Positions 53,560 through 63,807 of a stretch of 64,000 nucleotides of DNA are shown piece after piece. The first letter of the stretch is position 1. Each line of letters opens with the position of its first letter. The position numbers and the translations under genes are program-made. The DNA comes from Desulforapulum autotrophicum. Lineage in GTDB: Bacteria; Desulfobacterota; Desulfobacteria; Desulfobacterales; Desulfolunaceae. The stretch lies in the NCBI GenBank assembly GCA_020723285.1, contig DYJE01000022.1, positions 1 to 64,000 of the forward strand, written 5' to 3'. The notes beneath the pieces were generated by a model. It was not told where the DNA came from. It saw nothing but the letters and a program-made list of their open reading frames with translations, and searched no databases.

Positions 53560-55533
53560 TCATCCGACATGATCCCTGAGGAAAAAATCCAGGGTTTCCC
53601 CGATGGACTGGTCCATGGGAACCTGGGGTGCCCAGCCCAGCAGTTTCCGTGCGTTTTCGATGCTGGGTTTCCTGTGCTGAACGTCCTGGTATCCTTTGCC
53701 GTAAAACGAGGCGCTTTCGGTTTTCCGCATGCCGGCAAACGGGGGGAATTCGCTTCGCAAGGGATGTTTGTCGAATTTTTCAACAAGGATCTCGGCCATC
53801 TGGCGGATGCTGGCCTCGTTGTCCGGGTTTCCGATGTTGATGATCCGGCCGTCGCAGAGTCCGTCTTTGTTTTCAATGATCCGGTAGAGGCATTCGATGC
53901 CGTCGGTGATGTCCGTGAAACACCGCTTCTGCTCGCCGCCGTCCACCAGCTGGATGGGGGTGCCTTCCACCAGATTCAATATCAGCTGGGTGATGGCCCG
54001 TGAACTGCCGATGCGGGCGGAGGACAGGCTGTCGAGGCGCGGTCCGATCCAGTTGAACGGCCGGAACAAGGTGAATTTCAGGCCTTCCATCTGGCCGTAG
54101 GCGTAGATGACCCGGTCCAGCAGCTGCTTGCTGCACGAATAGATCCAGCGCTGCTTGCTGATGGGACCCAGAATCAGCCGGGATCTGTCTTCGTCAAAGT
54201 TGGGATCGTCGCACATGCCGTACACTTCGGAGGTGGAGGGAAAAATGATGCGTTTTTTGTACTTGGCGCAATACCTGACGATCCTTAAGTTTTCCTCGAA
54301 ATCCAGTTCGAACACCCGCAAGGGGTTCCGGGTGTACTCGGCGGGTGTGGCAATGGCCACCAGGGGCAGAACAATGTCGCATTTTTTTACATGGTACTCG
54401 ATCCATTCCCGGTGGATGGCGATGTCGCCCTCGTGGAACTGGAATCCGGGTTTCCCCATCAGCCGCTCGATGCCGTGGCTGTGGATGTCCATGCCGTGGA
54501 CCTCGTACCGCCCGCTGCCGATCAGCCGCTCGCTCAGCGCGTTTCCGATGAACCCGTTCACACCCAAGATCAGGACATGTTTTTTCCGGCCGGTTTCCAC
54601 AGCCACCCGGTGATCTTTACCGAAGCCCATGCCATCCACAAGACGGAGTTCGTCGGCAAGCTGTTCGCCGGTGACGTACAGGCCCTGCTCACTCTGGCCG
54701 GCGTGAACGGTGACGGCGTCTTTGCCGCAGGCCACCACAAACGGAGAGGTGCTCAGAATCTTGCCGGGTCTGGTCTGTTCGGAGAGGGGCGTCACGCTGA
54801 CATCCCAGAAAAAAACCTTGCGGTTTCCCGTGAACGAAAAAGCGCCGGGATAAGGGCGGGTCACGGCGCGGACCAGGTTCCGGACCTCTTCGGCCGTCCG
54901 TTCCCAGATGATTTCCCCGTCTTTGGGACCCCGTCCGCCGAAATAGCTGGATTTGCCGTGGTCCTGGGCGTTTCTTGGGGCGGTTCCCTGTTTCAAAAGA
55001 GGCAAAGCCCGGTCAAGGAGAGCCGAGGCCGCGGCAGTGCTTTTGTGATGAAGGGTCCGGGCGGTGTCGTCCGTGGCAATGGCAATCCGTTCCTGATCCA
55101 CCACATCCCCGTCATCGGGTTTTTCCGTCATGTGGTGAAGGGTGACGCCGGTTTCCGTTTCGCCGTTCACCAGAACCCAGTTCACCGGACAGCGTCCCCG
55201 GTAGGCCGGAAGAAGGGACCCGTGAAGATTCAGTGCGCCTTTAACCGGTATGGACAGCAGTTCTTTTTTCAGAAGCTGGCGGTAATAAAACGAAAACATC
55301 ATGTCAGGAGCGATGTCCCGGATTTTATCCACCCAGATGGGATGGTTGACATCTTCCGGGGCGAACACCGGGATGTTGTGGGCCGTGGCCAGCTCAGCCA
55401 CCGATTCGAACCAGATGGCCTCGTCGGGGTTGTCCGTGTGGGTGAAGACGGCCGCAATCTCGAATCCGTTTTTCAATAGCGCCTTGATGCCGGCGCAGCC
55501 TGTGTCGTGATATGCGAAAACAATGGTTTTCAT
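53560..55533 (-). CDS. arnA: ArnA bifunctional UDP-Ara4N formyltransferase / UDP-GlcA decarboxylase
   Basis: 657 residues, AGGAG before ATG 55533. The formyltransferase half (1-300) has [19 protein letters not shown] and [20 protein letters not shown]. The decarboxylase half (about 315-657) has the Rossmann start [24 protein letters not shown] and the catalytic YxxxK (YSCSKQL). Both activities are needed to make UDP-Ara4N and commit it by formylation. Length is normal (E. coli 660). Confidence 0.96.
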   Translation of the reverse strand: MKTIVFAYHDTGCAGIKALLKNGFEIAAVFTHTDNPDEAIWFESVAELATAHNIPVFAPEDVNHPIWVDKIRDIAPDMMFSFYYRQLLKKELLSIPVKGALNLHGSLLPAYRGRCPVNWVLVNGETETGVTLHHMTEKPDDGDVVDQERIAIATDDTARTLHHKSTAAASALLDRALPLLKQGTAPRNAQDHGKSSYFGGRGPKDGEIIWERTAEEVRNLVRAVTRPYPGAFSFTGNRKVFFWDVSVTPLSEQTRPGKILSTSPFVVACGKDAVTVHAGQSEQGLYVTGEQLADELRLVDGMGFGKDHRVAVETGRKKHVLILGVNGFIGNALSERLIGSGRYEVHGMDIHSHGIERLMGKPGFQFHEGDIAIHREWIEYHVKKCDIVLPLVAIATPAEYTRNPLRVFELDFEENLRIVRYCAKYKKRIIFPSTSEVYGMCDDPNFDEDRSRLILGPISKQRWIYSCSKQLLDRVIYAYGQMEGLKFTLFRPFNWIGPRLDSLSSARIGSSRAITQLILNLVEGTPIQLVDGGEQKRCFTDITDGIECLYRIIENKDGLCDGRIINIGNPDNEASIRQMAEILVEKFDKHPLRSEFPPFAGMRKTESASFYGKGYQDVQHRKPSIENARKLLGWAPQVPMDQSIGETLDFFLRDHVG

Positions 55534-55555
55534 GGTTGCTCCTGTGGGGTTATCT

Positions 55556-55745
55556 GTCTTTTTGCCTCCGGCTGCCTGCCGGGCAATGTTGTTGGTTTAA
55601 GCCTGTTTGTTTCTGATGGGCACGCTGACGCTTTGCCCATCCTACGGTCAACAGACCGGAATCCTGTAGGATGGGCAAAGGCGAAGCCGTGCCCATCTCT
55701 TAAGCCAACAACGTTGGCCTGCAGGGCCACCGGAGGCATAAAAAT
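55556..55745. repeat. composite REP/MITE-like element between arnC and arnA
   Basis: About 190 bp with long imperfect inverted ends (TTTGCCTCCGGCTGCC...TTGTTGGTTTAAG and its inverse ending CCGGAGGCATAAAAA). Nested inside are two inverted GTAG REP units, 55615-55645 (reverse) and 55666-55697 (GTAGGATGGGCAAAGGCGAA then GCCGTGCCCATC). It lies inside the arn operon. Confidence 0.8.
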
Positions 55746-55759
55746 TCTATTAAAAAACG

Positions 55760-56719
55760 TCAGGGCGAATCCCCCCAGCCCACCCGGCGGTCCACAAAAT
55801 ACCGGGGCCTTGCTCTCACATCGGTGTAGATCCGTCCGATGTATTCCCCGAGGAGGCCCAGGGCCAGAAACTGTCCGCCGATAAACACGAAGAGGATGGC
55901 GAACAGGGTGAACACGCCGTCTGCGGCCCAGGCCGCGCCGAAGATCAGCCGCATGACCAGGAGGACAAACCCGAAACCCATGCCCGCAAGGGATACGGCC
56001 CCGCCGATAAGGCTCAAGAGCCGTAAGGGGAAGGTGGTCATGCAGGTCAGGAGATCGTATTGAAGGGAAAGCAGCTTGAGGAAGCTGTACTTGGACTCCC
56101 CCTTTTTCCGCTCGTCGTGCCGCACGGGGATTTCCGTGGTGTTCCGGGCGAAACTGTTGGCCAGAACGGGAATGAAGGTGCTCCGTTCATGGCACAGGAG
56201 GATGGCGTCGATGATCGGCCGCCGGTAGGCCCTGAGCATGCAGCCGTAGTCGTTCATCATGACCCCCGTGGCTTTCTGCACGCCCTTGTTGACCATGAAC
56301 GAGGACGCTTTCCTGAAGGCGCTGTCCTGCCGGTTCTTCCGCACCGTTCCCACCACGTCGTGGCCGTCGAGGACCGCAGCAACCAGGGCCGGGATTTCTT
56401 CCGGCGGGTTCTGGAGATCGGCGTCCAGGGTCACCACGATGCCGCCTTTCGATGCGCCGAATCCCGCCATCACCGCGGCGTGCTGGCCGTAATTCCGGTT
56501 GAGGAACACCCCTTTGACGTCACCGGGGTTCGCCGTTGCGGAATCCTCGATAATCCGGGCGGAACGATCCCGGCTTCCGTCATCCACCAGGATCAGTTCG
56601 AAGGGGAGATCCATGGTCCGGAGCACGGAAAGGCAGCGGGTCATCAGTTCGGTGAGGTTTTCCTCTTCGTTGTACACAGGGATGACCACGCTCACGGAGG
56701 GTTTTTCGATCAGCGGCAT
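55760..56719 (-). CDS. arnC: ArnC-like undecaprenyl-phosphate Ara4FN transferase
   Basis: 319 residues from ATG 56719 (GGAGG upstream), overlapping the arnB end by about 10 bases. A GT2 domain ([46 protein letters not shown]) is followed by two C-terminal membrane helices (about 225-290). It puts formylated Ara4N on undecaprenyl phosphate. Confidence 0.93.
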   Translation of the reverse strand: MPLIEKPSVSVVIPVYNEEENLTELMTRCLSVLRTMDLPFELILVDDGSRDRSARIIEDSATANPGDVKGVFLNRNYGQHAAVMAGFGASKGGIVVTLDADLQNPPEEIPALVAAVLDGHDVVGTVRKNRQDSAFRKASSFMVNKGVQKATGVMMNDYGCMLRAYRRPIIDAILLCHERSTFIPVLANSFARNTTEIPVRHDERKKGESKYSFLKLLSLQYDLLTCMTTFPLRLLSLIGGAVSLAGMGFGFVLLVMRLIFGAAWAADGVFTLFAILFVFIGGQFLALGLLGEYIGRIYTDVRARPRYFVDRRVGWGDSP

Positions 56720-57861
56720 AGGACCTCCCGGATGGCGGACACCACCTCGTCCACATCGGACTCCGTCATGTCCGGAAACAGCGGAAGGCTGACGATACGG
56801 TCGGAATTCCATTCTGTTTCGGGAAGCATGCCCGGCTGGTATCCAAACGTTTCACGGTAGTGTTTCTGGAGGTGAACCGCCCTGAAATGGAGGCCGGTGC
56901 CGATGTTCCGTTTTTTCAGCTCGTCCATGAACATGTCTCTCGATATTCCGGCCTTGTCGGTGTCCAGCCGGACGATGAACAGATGCCAGGCGTGTCGGGC
57001 GGAGCCTTCGGGCAGGGCAAGCGGGATGATCGCGTCCATGGCGGCAAAATGCTCAAGGTAGCGCCTGGCCAGGGTTTCGCGTTTTTCGATGAATTCATCC
57101 AGGCGTTCCAGCTGGCGAATGCCCAGAACCGCCATCATGTCGGGCAGGTTGTATTTGTATCCCGGTTCGATGACTTCGGCCTGGGGGGACCGTCCCTGGG
57201 TGGCCCGGTCAAAGGCGTCCACGCCAAGGCCGTGGAATTTCAGACGACGGATGCGTTCCGAAAGGGCATCGTCATCGGTCACGAACATTCCGCCTTCTCC
57301 GGTGGTGATGTTCTTGATGGGGTGAAAAGAGAAGATGGACGTCCCGCTCGCGCCAATCCGTTCCCCGTTGTACTCCGTTCCCACGGCGTGGGCCGCGTCT
57401 TCCGCGAGAAAAACGCCGTGACGGCCGGCAAGTTTTCGAAGGGAGGAAAGATCCGCCGGTGCCCCGGCGAAATGAACGGGGATGATCATGCGGGTCCGGT
57501 CGGAAAGGCAGGGTGTAACCGTCTCTTCGGTGATCATCAGCGTGTCGCGGTCAATGTCGGCGAAAACCGGCGTGGCACCGGCAAGAACGATGAGGTTCAC
57601 CGTGGACACCCAGGTCATGGACGGGGTGATCACTTCGTCTTCGGGGCCGATGTTCAGGGCTTTTAAAAGGATGTGCATTCCGGCGGTGGCCGATGTGAGG
57701 GCCACGGCGTGACGGCAGCCTGTGTAGTCGCGAAACCGTTGCTCGAATTCGGCGTTTCTTGTGCCGGTGGTGATCCAGCCCGACCGGAGGACGTCGGCGA
57801 CTGCGGCGATATCGTCTTCGGTGATGGACGGTCTTGAAAAGGGAAGGAATTCCTTTCTCAC
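56710..57861 (-). CDS. arnB: ArnB-like UDP-Ara4N aminotransferase
   Basis: 383 residues, GTG start at 57861 (AAGGAG at 9 bases; the longer open frame enters the neighbouring gene). DegT/DnrJ/EryC1 fold, with [44 protein letters not shown] and the PLP lysine in [16 protein letters not shown]. It makes UDP-Ara4N from the 4-keto sugar. Confidence 0.94.
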   Translation of the reverse strand: MRKEFLPFSRPSITEDDIAAVADVLRSGWITTGTRNAEFEQRFRDYTGCRHAVALTSATAGMHILLKALNIGPEDEVITPSMTWVSTVNLIVLAGATPVFADIDRDTLMITEETVTPCLSDRTRMIIPVHFAGAPADLSSLRKLAGRHGVFLAEDAAHAVGTEYNGERIGASGTSIFSFHPIKNITTGEGGMFVTDDDALSERIRRLKFHGLGVDAFDRATQGRSPQAEVIEPGYKYNLPDMMAVLGIRQLERLDEFIEKRETLARRYLEHFAAMDAIIPLALPEGSARHAWHLFIVRLDTDKAGISRDMFMDELKKRNIGTGLHFRAVHLQKHYRETFGYQPGMLPETEWNSDRIVSLPLFPDMTESDVDEVVSAIREVLCR

Positions 57862-57889
57862 GGGGTGTTTCTCCTTGTTTGGGTTCACA

Positions 57890-59842
57890 TTACTGTATCC
57901 TGTAGGCCATATGCTTGTATGTCCAGGACGTCCAGAGCGCATGGGCCAGGGCTGTTTCAGCCTGATTTGCGTCGAGGGCCGCAGGAATCAGGCGGTCAGC
58001 CCTGTAAAGATAGCCGTCGATTTTTTCACCGGGCTGGAGAATGGTCACCTGTTTGTCCGTCATGTAGGCCTGGTTCCCGAAAAACTGGAGAATGGCCCGG
58101 CCTTCGAGGGACGCGGGTTTCCGGGTGAGATCCCTGCCGATCATCGGCGTGTCGCAGGCAAGACCCATGATGGAAAGCAGCGTGGGGGCAAGATCGATCT
58201 GGCTTGCGATGTCCCTGTAAACCGACGGTTTCAAACCGGGAGCGATGATCAGGCCCGGAATCCGGAACCGTTGAATGGGCACCTGGGTTTCACCCCCCAC
58301 ATGGGAATTGTGATCGGCCACCACAAGAAACACGGTGTTGTTCCAGTACGGCGAGTGCTTCGCTTTTTCGAAAAAGCCGTTCAGCGCATGGTCCGCGTAT
58401 TTCACGGCGTTTTTCCTCGTGGCTTTCGGTTTCTCGTACAGTTCGACGGCGTTGTCGGGAAACTCGTAGGGGCTGTGGTTGGAGGACGAGAACACCAGCC
58501 CGAAAAACGGTTTGTCTTTCCGGCTGAGGAAATAGTCATGGGCCTTGTCGAACAGGTCTTCGTCGGATACGCCCCAGGACCCTTTGAATTTCGGATGGTC
58601 GAAATCCTTTTCCTCGATGACACCCTGAAACCCGTTGCCCAGGAAAAAGCCTTTCATGTTGTCGAAATTGCTGTCACCGCCGTAGATGAACCGGGTGTCA
58701 TAGCCTCTGTCCGAAAGCAGCCGGGCCAGGGAGAAGAAGTTTTTCTGGGATTTCCCCAGCTTGACCACACTTCGGGCCGGGGTGGGCGGAAATCCGCAGA
58801 CCACGGCTTCGATACCCACCACGGACCGCGTTCCCGTGGCGTAAAGACGGTCGAACCAAAGGCCCTCCTGGGACAGTCTTTCCAGGTGGGGGGTGACCGG
58901 TTCCCCGCCCAGACTGGCCACGAATTCGGCCCCCATGCTTTCTTCGAGAATGATCACAAGGTTCAGCGATTTTTGAGGGTGGCCCGAGGCCACAAGCGGG
59001 TGGAGGGTGGGAATGTCCCTGCTTTTGAAAACAAGGGGGTCGCCGGTGCTGTTCCGGCGGACGAGGTCCATCATCCGGGCTGTGTCCATACGTCCGTATT
59101 CTTTGGCCGCGTCCGCCTCGTCTTTCAGGCGGTACACGGCGTATAAAAGGGAATAGGTGCTGTTCAGGGCGAGATCGTTGACCAGGGAATCCGGTGAAAA
59201 CGCCACGTTGCTGGGGTTGATGGGCCGGTGTCCCAACGATGAGCGGGCTCCCAGGAAAAGAAGGACCGAAAGGACGGGAAGTACGGCCAGCTTGCGCGCC
59301 AGGGTCCAGCCTGATCCCGTATCGCCGGACAGCTTTCTGAAAAACCTGAAGCCCAGGGCCGCTGTCAGGAAAAGGGCCGCGAGCCCTGCAACCACATGGA
59401 TCAGGTAGCCTTTGAACAGCATGTCCGTCACCTCTTTGGGGTAAAGGAGGTATTCCACGAACAGCCGGTTGGGCCTTACATCGTATTCCGCAACATAGCC
59501 GGGGGTGATGATTTCCATGACCACGAAGAACACGGCCCAGGCGGTCAGCCAGAGGGCCAGGGCGTTTTTCCATAGGGTATGGGTTTTCGTGTAACCTTCA
59601 AGAAGCGGTGTCAGAACGACGGGCAGCGCCACGGCGTAAACCAGCGAGACCACGTCGATGCGGAGTCCGAAACCGACGATTTTCATAAACGCCATGAAAT
59701 CGGGAATCCGCTGATGGTTCAAAAGAGCCAGAGCTGTCCGTGACACGGTCAGGAACAGGAGCAGGGTCAGAAAAAACACCGCTGCGGGATAGTAAGGATG
59801 GATGGTTTTTTTGAGGGCCGTGGTTATTTTCATGCGACGCAT
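57890..59842 (-). CDS. LTA synthase-like sulfatase (COG1368, envelope phosphotransferase)
   Basis: About 650 residues; ATG 59842 chosen (59833 also possible). Five N-terminal membrane helices (to about 190) precede a periplasmic sulfatase-fold domain: [13 protein letters not shown] (metal Glu), the Thr region [36 protein letters not shown] and VADHNSHVG with metal ligands. Family members transfer phosphoglycerol or phosphoethanolamine groups to envelope glycans or lipids. It begins the arn operon (28 bases before arnB), so it probably decorates the same envelope lipids. Confidence 0.87.
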   Translation of the reverse strand: MRRMKITTALKKTIHPYYPAAVFFLTLLLFLTVSRTALALLNHQRIPDFMAFMKIVGFGLRIDVVSLVYAVALPVVLTPLLEGYTKTHTLWKNALALWLTAWAVFFVVMEIITPGYVAEYDVRPNRLFVEYLLYPKEVTDMLFKGYLIHVVAGLAALFLTAALGFRFFRKLSGDTGSGWTLARKLAVLPVLSVLLFLGARSSLGHRPINPSNVAFSPDSLVNDLALNSTYSLLYAVYRLKDEADAAKEYGRMDTARMMDLVRRNSTGDPLVFKSRDIPTLHPLVASGHPQKSLNLVIILEESMGAEFVASLGGEPVTPHLERLSQEGLWFDRLYATGTRSVVGIEAVVCGFPPTPARSVVKLGKSQKNFFSLARLLSDRGYDTRFIYGGDSNFDNMKGFFLGNGFQGVIEEKDFDHPKFKGSWGVSDEDLFDKAHDYFLSRKDKPFFGLVFSSSNHSPYEFPDNAVELYEKPKATRKNAVKYADHALNGFFEKAKHSPYWNNTVFLVVADHNSHVGGETQVPIQRFRIPGLIIAPGLKPSVYRDIASQIDLAPTLLSIMGLACDTPMIGRDLTRKPASLEGRAILQFFGNQAYMTDKQVTILQPGEKIDGYLYRADRLIPAALDANQAETALAHALWTSWTYKHMAYRIQ

Positions 59843-59978
59843 ATCCGTTATCTGTTCAGCTGTCTCCGTTCCATGATGATCAGAACGGCATGATAGGATA
59901 CGAAGATTGCAGGAACCTTGCGGGTTCATTACATTTATGAAATGATTGTGCTATAAGCGGTGGAAACGTGCGTTTCTT

Positions 59979-60028
59979 GTTCCCAGACTCCGGCCTGGGA
60001 ACGCTTCTGAGCATGGCTCCAGCCATGC
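59979..60028. repeat. palindrome cluster upstream of the response regulator
   Basis: GTTCCCAG/CTGGGAAC (59979-60002), then perfect GCATGGCTCCAGCCATGC (60011-60028), followed by a further GGCTGGAGCC unit near 60066-60075. The pattern is that of an intergenic repetitive element, in the 264-base divergent gap between the arn operon and the two-component system. Confidence 0.6.
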
Positions 60029-60106
60029 ATGGTGGAGGCAGGAACCTCCGTGAATGACACTCCCTGGCTGGAGCCTGGGAGCGCGGGAAATGATGTGAGG
60101 GAAAAC

Positions 60107-60781
60107 ATGCGTATTCTGATTACCGAAGATGACGAAAAAATCGCCGCGTTTCTGAAAAAGGGACTGACCGAAGCGGGTTTTTCCGTGGAGCATACCGACA
60201 ACGGAGAGGACGCCCTTCACCTGTGCATGACCGAATCCTTTGACGCGGCGGTGGTGGACATCATGCTTCCGAAAAAAGACGGGTTCACCCTGATCGAGGA
60301 ACTGAGGGGCCAGGGAAACAACACACCTGTCCTCATTCTCAGTGCACGGCATTCGGTGAGTGACCGGGTGAAAGGCCTCCAGAAGGGCGGCGACGACTAT
60401 CTGGTGAAACCCTTCGCCTTCTCTGAACTCCTGGTGCGGATTCAGGCCCTGATCCGGCGATCGGGCGGCAGAAGCGAGAGTTCCAGCCTCACAGTGGGCA
60501 ATCTCACCATGGATCTCCTGAAACGTCGGGTCAGCCGGGGCACCGAAACCGTGGAACTCCAGCCCAAGGAATTCGCCCTTCTGGAATACTTCATGCGAAA
60601 TCCCGGCCTGACGCTTTCAAAAACCCTGATTCTCGAAAAAATCTGGGATTTCAGTTTCGACCCCCAGACCAACGTGGTGGATGTGCTGGTGTGCCGTTTA
60701 AGATCCAAGCTCGACAAGGACTATCCGGACAAACTGATCCGGACGGTCCGGGGGGTGGGCTATGTCCTTGAAGAATCTTGA
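60107..60781 (+). CDS. OmpR-family response regulator (PmrA-like)
   Basis: 224 residues from ATG 60107 (GAGG upstream; an earlier in-frame start crosses the repeat). Receiver with EDDEK (8-12), phosphoacceptor Asp 51 (VVDIMLPKKDG) and KPF; C-terminal winged helix (about 125-222, LQPKEFALLEYFMRNPGL, LRSKLDKDYPDKLIRTVRGVGY). Overlaps the kinase gene by 20 bases. Its location divergent from arn genes suggests it controls lipid A modification. Confidence 0.95.
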   Translation: MRILITEDDEKIAAFLKKGLTEAGFSVEHTDNGEDALHLCMTESFDAAVVDIMLPKKDGFTLIEELRGQGNNTPVLILSARHSVSDRVKGLQKGGDDYLVKPFAFSELLVRIQALIRRSGGRSESSSLTVGNLTMDLLKRRVSRGTETVELQPKEFALLEYFMRNPGLTLSKTLILEKIWDFSFDPQTNVVDVLVCRLRSKLDKDYPDKLIRTVRGVGYVLEES

Positions 60782-62171
60782 CCGGCTCACCGGACGCCTG
60801 AACGTCCGGCTGGCATTCTGGTATTTTGCCCTGATCATCACCTGCATGACGGTGTTTTTTTTCATCGCCTATCTGTTTCTTTCCGAAACCCTGAAACAGC
60901 GTGACATGGAGGAAATCCAGTCCGAACTCAGTGAGCTGGAATCCGAGTTCGGCAATGGCGGACTCGACAGCGTCAGGCAATTCGTCGAGATGCACTTAAG
61001 CTTGAGGCTCAGGAACCTGATGTTCATCCGCGTCGCCGATTCCGCCAATACGACCCTGTTTCATTATTCCCCTTTTGAGCAAGAGGATTTCGACATCTCA
61101 TCCCTCGCCCGGACAAAACCCGAATCCAATGAATGGATACACCTTAATAACGGAAAAAAAGACAGGGTTCTCAGCATCCGGACATCCCTGAAATACGACA
61201 CCATGATCCTTCAGATCGGCATGACCGACCAGAACCGGACATACATCCTTCACCGGTTCCGTGAACAGGTCATGACCGGCATGCTTCCCCTTCTGATCAT
61301 CGGCATGTTTTTCGGGATTTTTCTCTCGGGCCGGACGCTGAAACCTCTGCGGCACATCATCGACACCGTTGTGAGGATCGATCTGGGAAAAATGGATGCA
61401 CGGGTGCCCCGGACAGAAAACGGTGATGAACTGGATGAACTGGCCCGATTGTTCAACGATTTGCTGGATCGGATCGACCGTCTGATCCGGGGGATGCGGG
61501 ACGCTCTGGACAATGTGGCCCATGACCTTCGGACGCCGTTGACGCGGCTTCGGAACATGTCGGAACGGGCTCTGCTCAAGGGGGCCGAACATGACGCAGG
61601 CCGGGAAGGCCATGAGTCGGTTCTTGAAGAATCGGACCGAATTTTGAGCATGCTGGAAACGCTGATGGACATTTCCGAGGCGGAAACCGGGGTTATGACG
61701 CTGTCCAAAAAAGAGACCGATCTCAAAAAACTCCTGATCCCTGTTCATGACATGTATCAGATGGTGGCGGATTCCCGGAATATCACGGTCAGCCTGAACA
61801 TCGAAGACGGGCTTTCCGTGTTCGCGGACCCGGATAAAATCGGCCAGGCTGTGGCCAATCTTCTGGATAACGCGGTGAAATTCTCGGATGAACAGGGCAT
61901 GGTGGCCATTGACGCAGGACGCGTGGACAACCGGGTGTGGCTCCGTGTCAGGGACAACGGGTTTGGCATAGCGGAGCATGATCTGGACAGGATCTGGGAC
62001 CGCCTGTACCGGGGTGACCAGAGCCGGTCTCAAAAGGGACTGGGACTGGGTCTCAGTCTTGTGAAAGCCATTGTTGCCGCTCATGGGGGGCGCATCGATG
62101 TCGAGAGTGCCAAGGGCCGGGGAAGCATGTTCACTGTCTGGCTGCCCGGCCCTTTAAATCCCTCACGCTGA
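60762..62171 (+). CDS. HAMP sensor histidine kinase (PmrB-like)
   Basis: 469 residues. Membrane helices at about 19-42 and 171-191 flank a periplasmic sensor of about 130 residues. HAMP (about 192-245), HisKA with NVAHDLRTPLTRLRNM (His 254), and HATPase (NLLDNAVKFSD, DNGFGIAEHDL, GLGLGLSLVKAIVAAHGG). Cognate kinase of the regulator before it. Its 3' end overlaps the convergent SMR gene by 9 bases. Confidence 0.95.
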   Translation: MSLKNLDRLTGRLNVRLAFWYFALIITCMTVFFFIAYLFLSETLKQRDMEEIQSELSELESEFGNGGLDSVRQFVEMHLSLRLRNLMFIRVADSANTTLFHYSPFEQEDFDISSLARTKPESNEWIHLNNGKKDRVLSIRTSLKYDTMILQIGMTDQNRTYILHRFREQVMTGMLPLLIIGMFFGIFLSGRTLKPLRHIIDTVVRIDLGKMDARVPRTENGDELDELARLFNDLLDRIDRLIRGMRDALDNVAHDLRTPLTRLRNMSERALLKGAEHDAGREGHESVLEESDRILSMLETLMDISEAETGVMTLSKKETDLKKLLIPVHDMYQMVADSRNITVSLNIEDGLSVFADPDKIGQAVANLLDNAVKFSDEQGMVAIDAGRVDNRVWLRVRDNGFGIAEHDLDRIWDRLYRGDQSRSQKGLGLGLSLVKAIVAAHGGRIDVESAKGRGSMFTVWLPGPLNPSR

Positions 62172-62534
62172 GCGGGTGATCAGCCAGACTCCGGCGCAGA
62201 TCACCACAATCCCGGCCCAGCGTGTGAGGCTCAGGTTCTCATGGAAAAACATGCGGCCCGCGAACGCGGCGACAATGTAGCCGATGGACAGAAGCGGGTA
62301 CGCGTAGCTGACCTCCACCCGTGAAAGAACCATCAGCCACACCGCCACGCTGATGACGTAGCACGTTAACCCCGCGAAAATGAACGGATTGACCGCCAGG
62401 GCTGAACAGATTCTGAACGTATTCTGGATATGGAACTCGAAATATCCGATCTGTCGCATGCCCTGCTTGAGGGCCAGCTGGGCCGCCGCGTTCAGCATGA
62501 CGCCAAAGACGATGAGGGGAAGGTAGCGTGTCAT
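62163..62534 (-). CDS. SMR/EamA small transporter, ArnE/ArnF-like
   Basis: 123 residues, AAAGGA before the ATG. Four membrane helices with NAAAQLALKQGMRQIG in helix 1 and VEVSYAYPLLSIGYIVAAFA in helix 3, the pattern of ArnE/ArnF-type flippase subunits for Ara4N-undecaprenyl phosphate. Only one subunit is found in the window, so it may work as a homodimer or with a distant partner. Confidence 0.78.
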   Translation of the reverse strand: MTRYLPLIVFGVMLNAAAQLALKQGMRQIGYFEFHIQNTFRICSALAVNPFIFAGLTCYVISVAVWLMVLSRVEVSYAYPLLSIGYIVAAFAGRMFFHENLSLTRWAGIVVICAGVWLITRSA

Positions 62535-62559
62535 AGTTATCCTTTCACAACTGATGCCA

Positions 62560-63807
62560 TCATTCTTTCACCCGGGTGTTCATGATAAACCCCAGGGTTG
62601 AAACGGCAAGCAGAAACACCATGCCGTTCACATAAGATCCGGTGAGATCGAAAATCCGTCCCATGACAATGGTCCCGGTGGAAATGCCGGAAACCAGGAA
62701 GAAATGGGCCATGCCCATGATTTTGCTGAAGTGGGCCACGCCGTACAGCTCGCTCAGGTAAAGGGGAACCAGGGTGACGAAGGAACCCATGGAAAGACCG
62801 TAACACGCGGAAAAACCGATCACCCAGGCCGGGCGGTGCTTCGAGATCAGCAACACCGAGACAAACCCCAGGGCTGCCAGAATCCAGCAGATCGTGAGCA
62901 GATTTTTTTTAGGGATCCGGTCTGCCATGTTTCCAAGAATCAGCCGGCCGCACACGCTGATCCCCAGGGAAAGGCTCCAGTATATGGACGGCCGCCCCAC
63001 GCCCACGGTCCGCAGCATGGCGATGGCGTGCTGTGTCATGGCCCCGATGATCATGCCGTAAAGAAGCATCAGAGCGCACATGACGCGGAAGGACGGGGAT
63101 CTGACCGCCTGACGGAACGACAGTGCCGCAGCCGGTTCCGGTCCGCAGAGGTTTTCCATTCCCGGAGGTTCTCCGTCTTTTTCAAGCCCCATGTCTTCCG
63201 GCCTGTTCCGGGTGATGAAAAAAATCACAGGGAAAACAACCAGAAGGACCAGGGCCGCAAGCACCCGGTACGCGGCACGCCAGCCCCAGATTTCAAGGGC
63301 GCTCTGGGCGATGAAGATCATGGCCATGCCTCCGGTGCCGTTGCCGGTCATGATCAGCCCCATGGCCGCCCCGCGTTTTCTGAAAAACCACTGGGAAATC
63401 AGGGTCTGGCAGGGGATGGTGCCCACAAAGGATGTTCCGGCGAAAAGGAGCACCATGAACCCGTAGTACTGATAGATGCTGGTCATCAGGCTTAAAGCCG
63501 AAAGGGCGGTGACGATGATCAAGGATCCGGCCAGCTGCACACGGCGGACGCCCCAGCGCGACACGGCGAAACCGGTCATAAGGCTCTGGAAGCCCGAAAA
63601 AAAAGACGCCGCCATGAACCCTGATGAAACCTGGGTTTTGGTCCAGCCGAACGCGTGCTGAAGGGGTTCGAGGAACACGGACACGGTATAGAAACCCGAG
63701 GACAGCCCGATGAAAAGGGCGGTGAATGTGGCCCCCGCCACCCACCAGCCGTAGTAGATCCCGCCGGTTTGGGGGGGCATGGATGATCCGGAAGATGGGT
63801 TATTCAT
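62560..63807 (-). CDS. major facilitator superfamily transporter (OFA/MCT-like)
   Basis: 415 residues with twelve predicted helices. GIYYGWWVAGATFTALFIGL at the start, VSRWGVRRVQLAGSL (A-like loop), and a large central loop (about 195-225). YYGWWVA is typical of monocarboxylate/oxalate-formate type MFS members. Substrate unknown. Its ATG overlaps the Fic stop, so they are co-transcribed. Confidence 0.9.
   Translation of the reverse strand: MNNPSSGSSMPPQTGGIYYGWWVAGATFTALFIGLSSGFYTVSVFLEPLQHAFGWTKTQVSSGFMAASFFSGFQSLMTGFAVSRWGVRRVQLAGSLIIVTALSALSLMTSIYQYYGFMVLLFAGTSFVGTIPCQTLISQWFFRKRGAAMGLIMTGNGTGGMAMIFIAQSALEIWGWRAAYRVLAALVLLVVFPVIFFITRNRPEDMGLEKDGEPPGMENLCGPEPAAALSFRQAVRSPSFRVMCALMLLYGMIIGAMTQHAIAMLRTVGVGRPSIYWSLSLGISVCGRLILGNMADRIPKKNLLTICWILAALGFVSVLLISKHRPAWVIGFSACYGLSMGSFVTLVPLYLSELYGVAHFSKIMGMAHFFLVSGISTGTIVMGRIFDLTGSYVNGMVFLLAVSTLGFIMNTRVKE

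Noticed and set aside
54391-55479. 362-codon open frame on the plus strand
   Set aside because: Antisense to arnA, which has complete catalytic motifs on the other strand.
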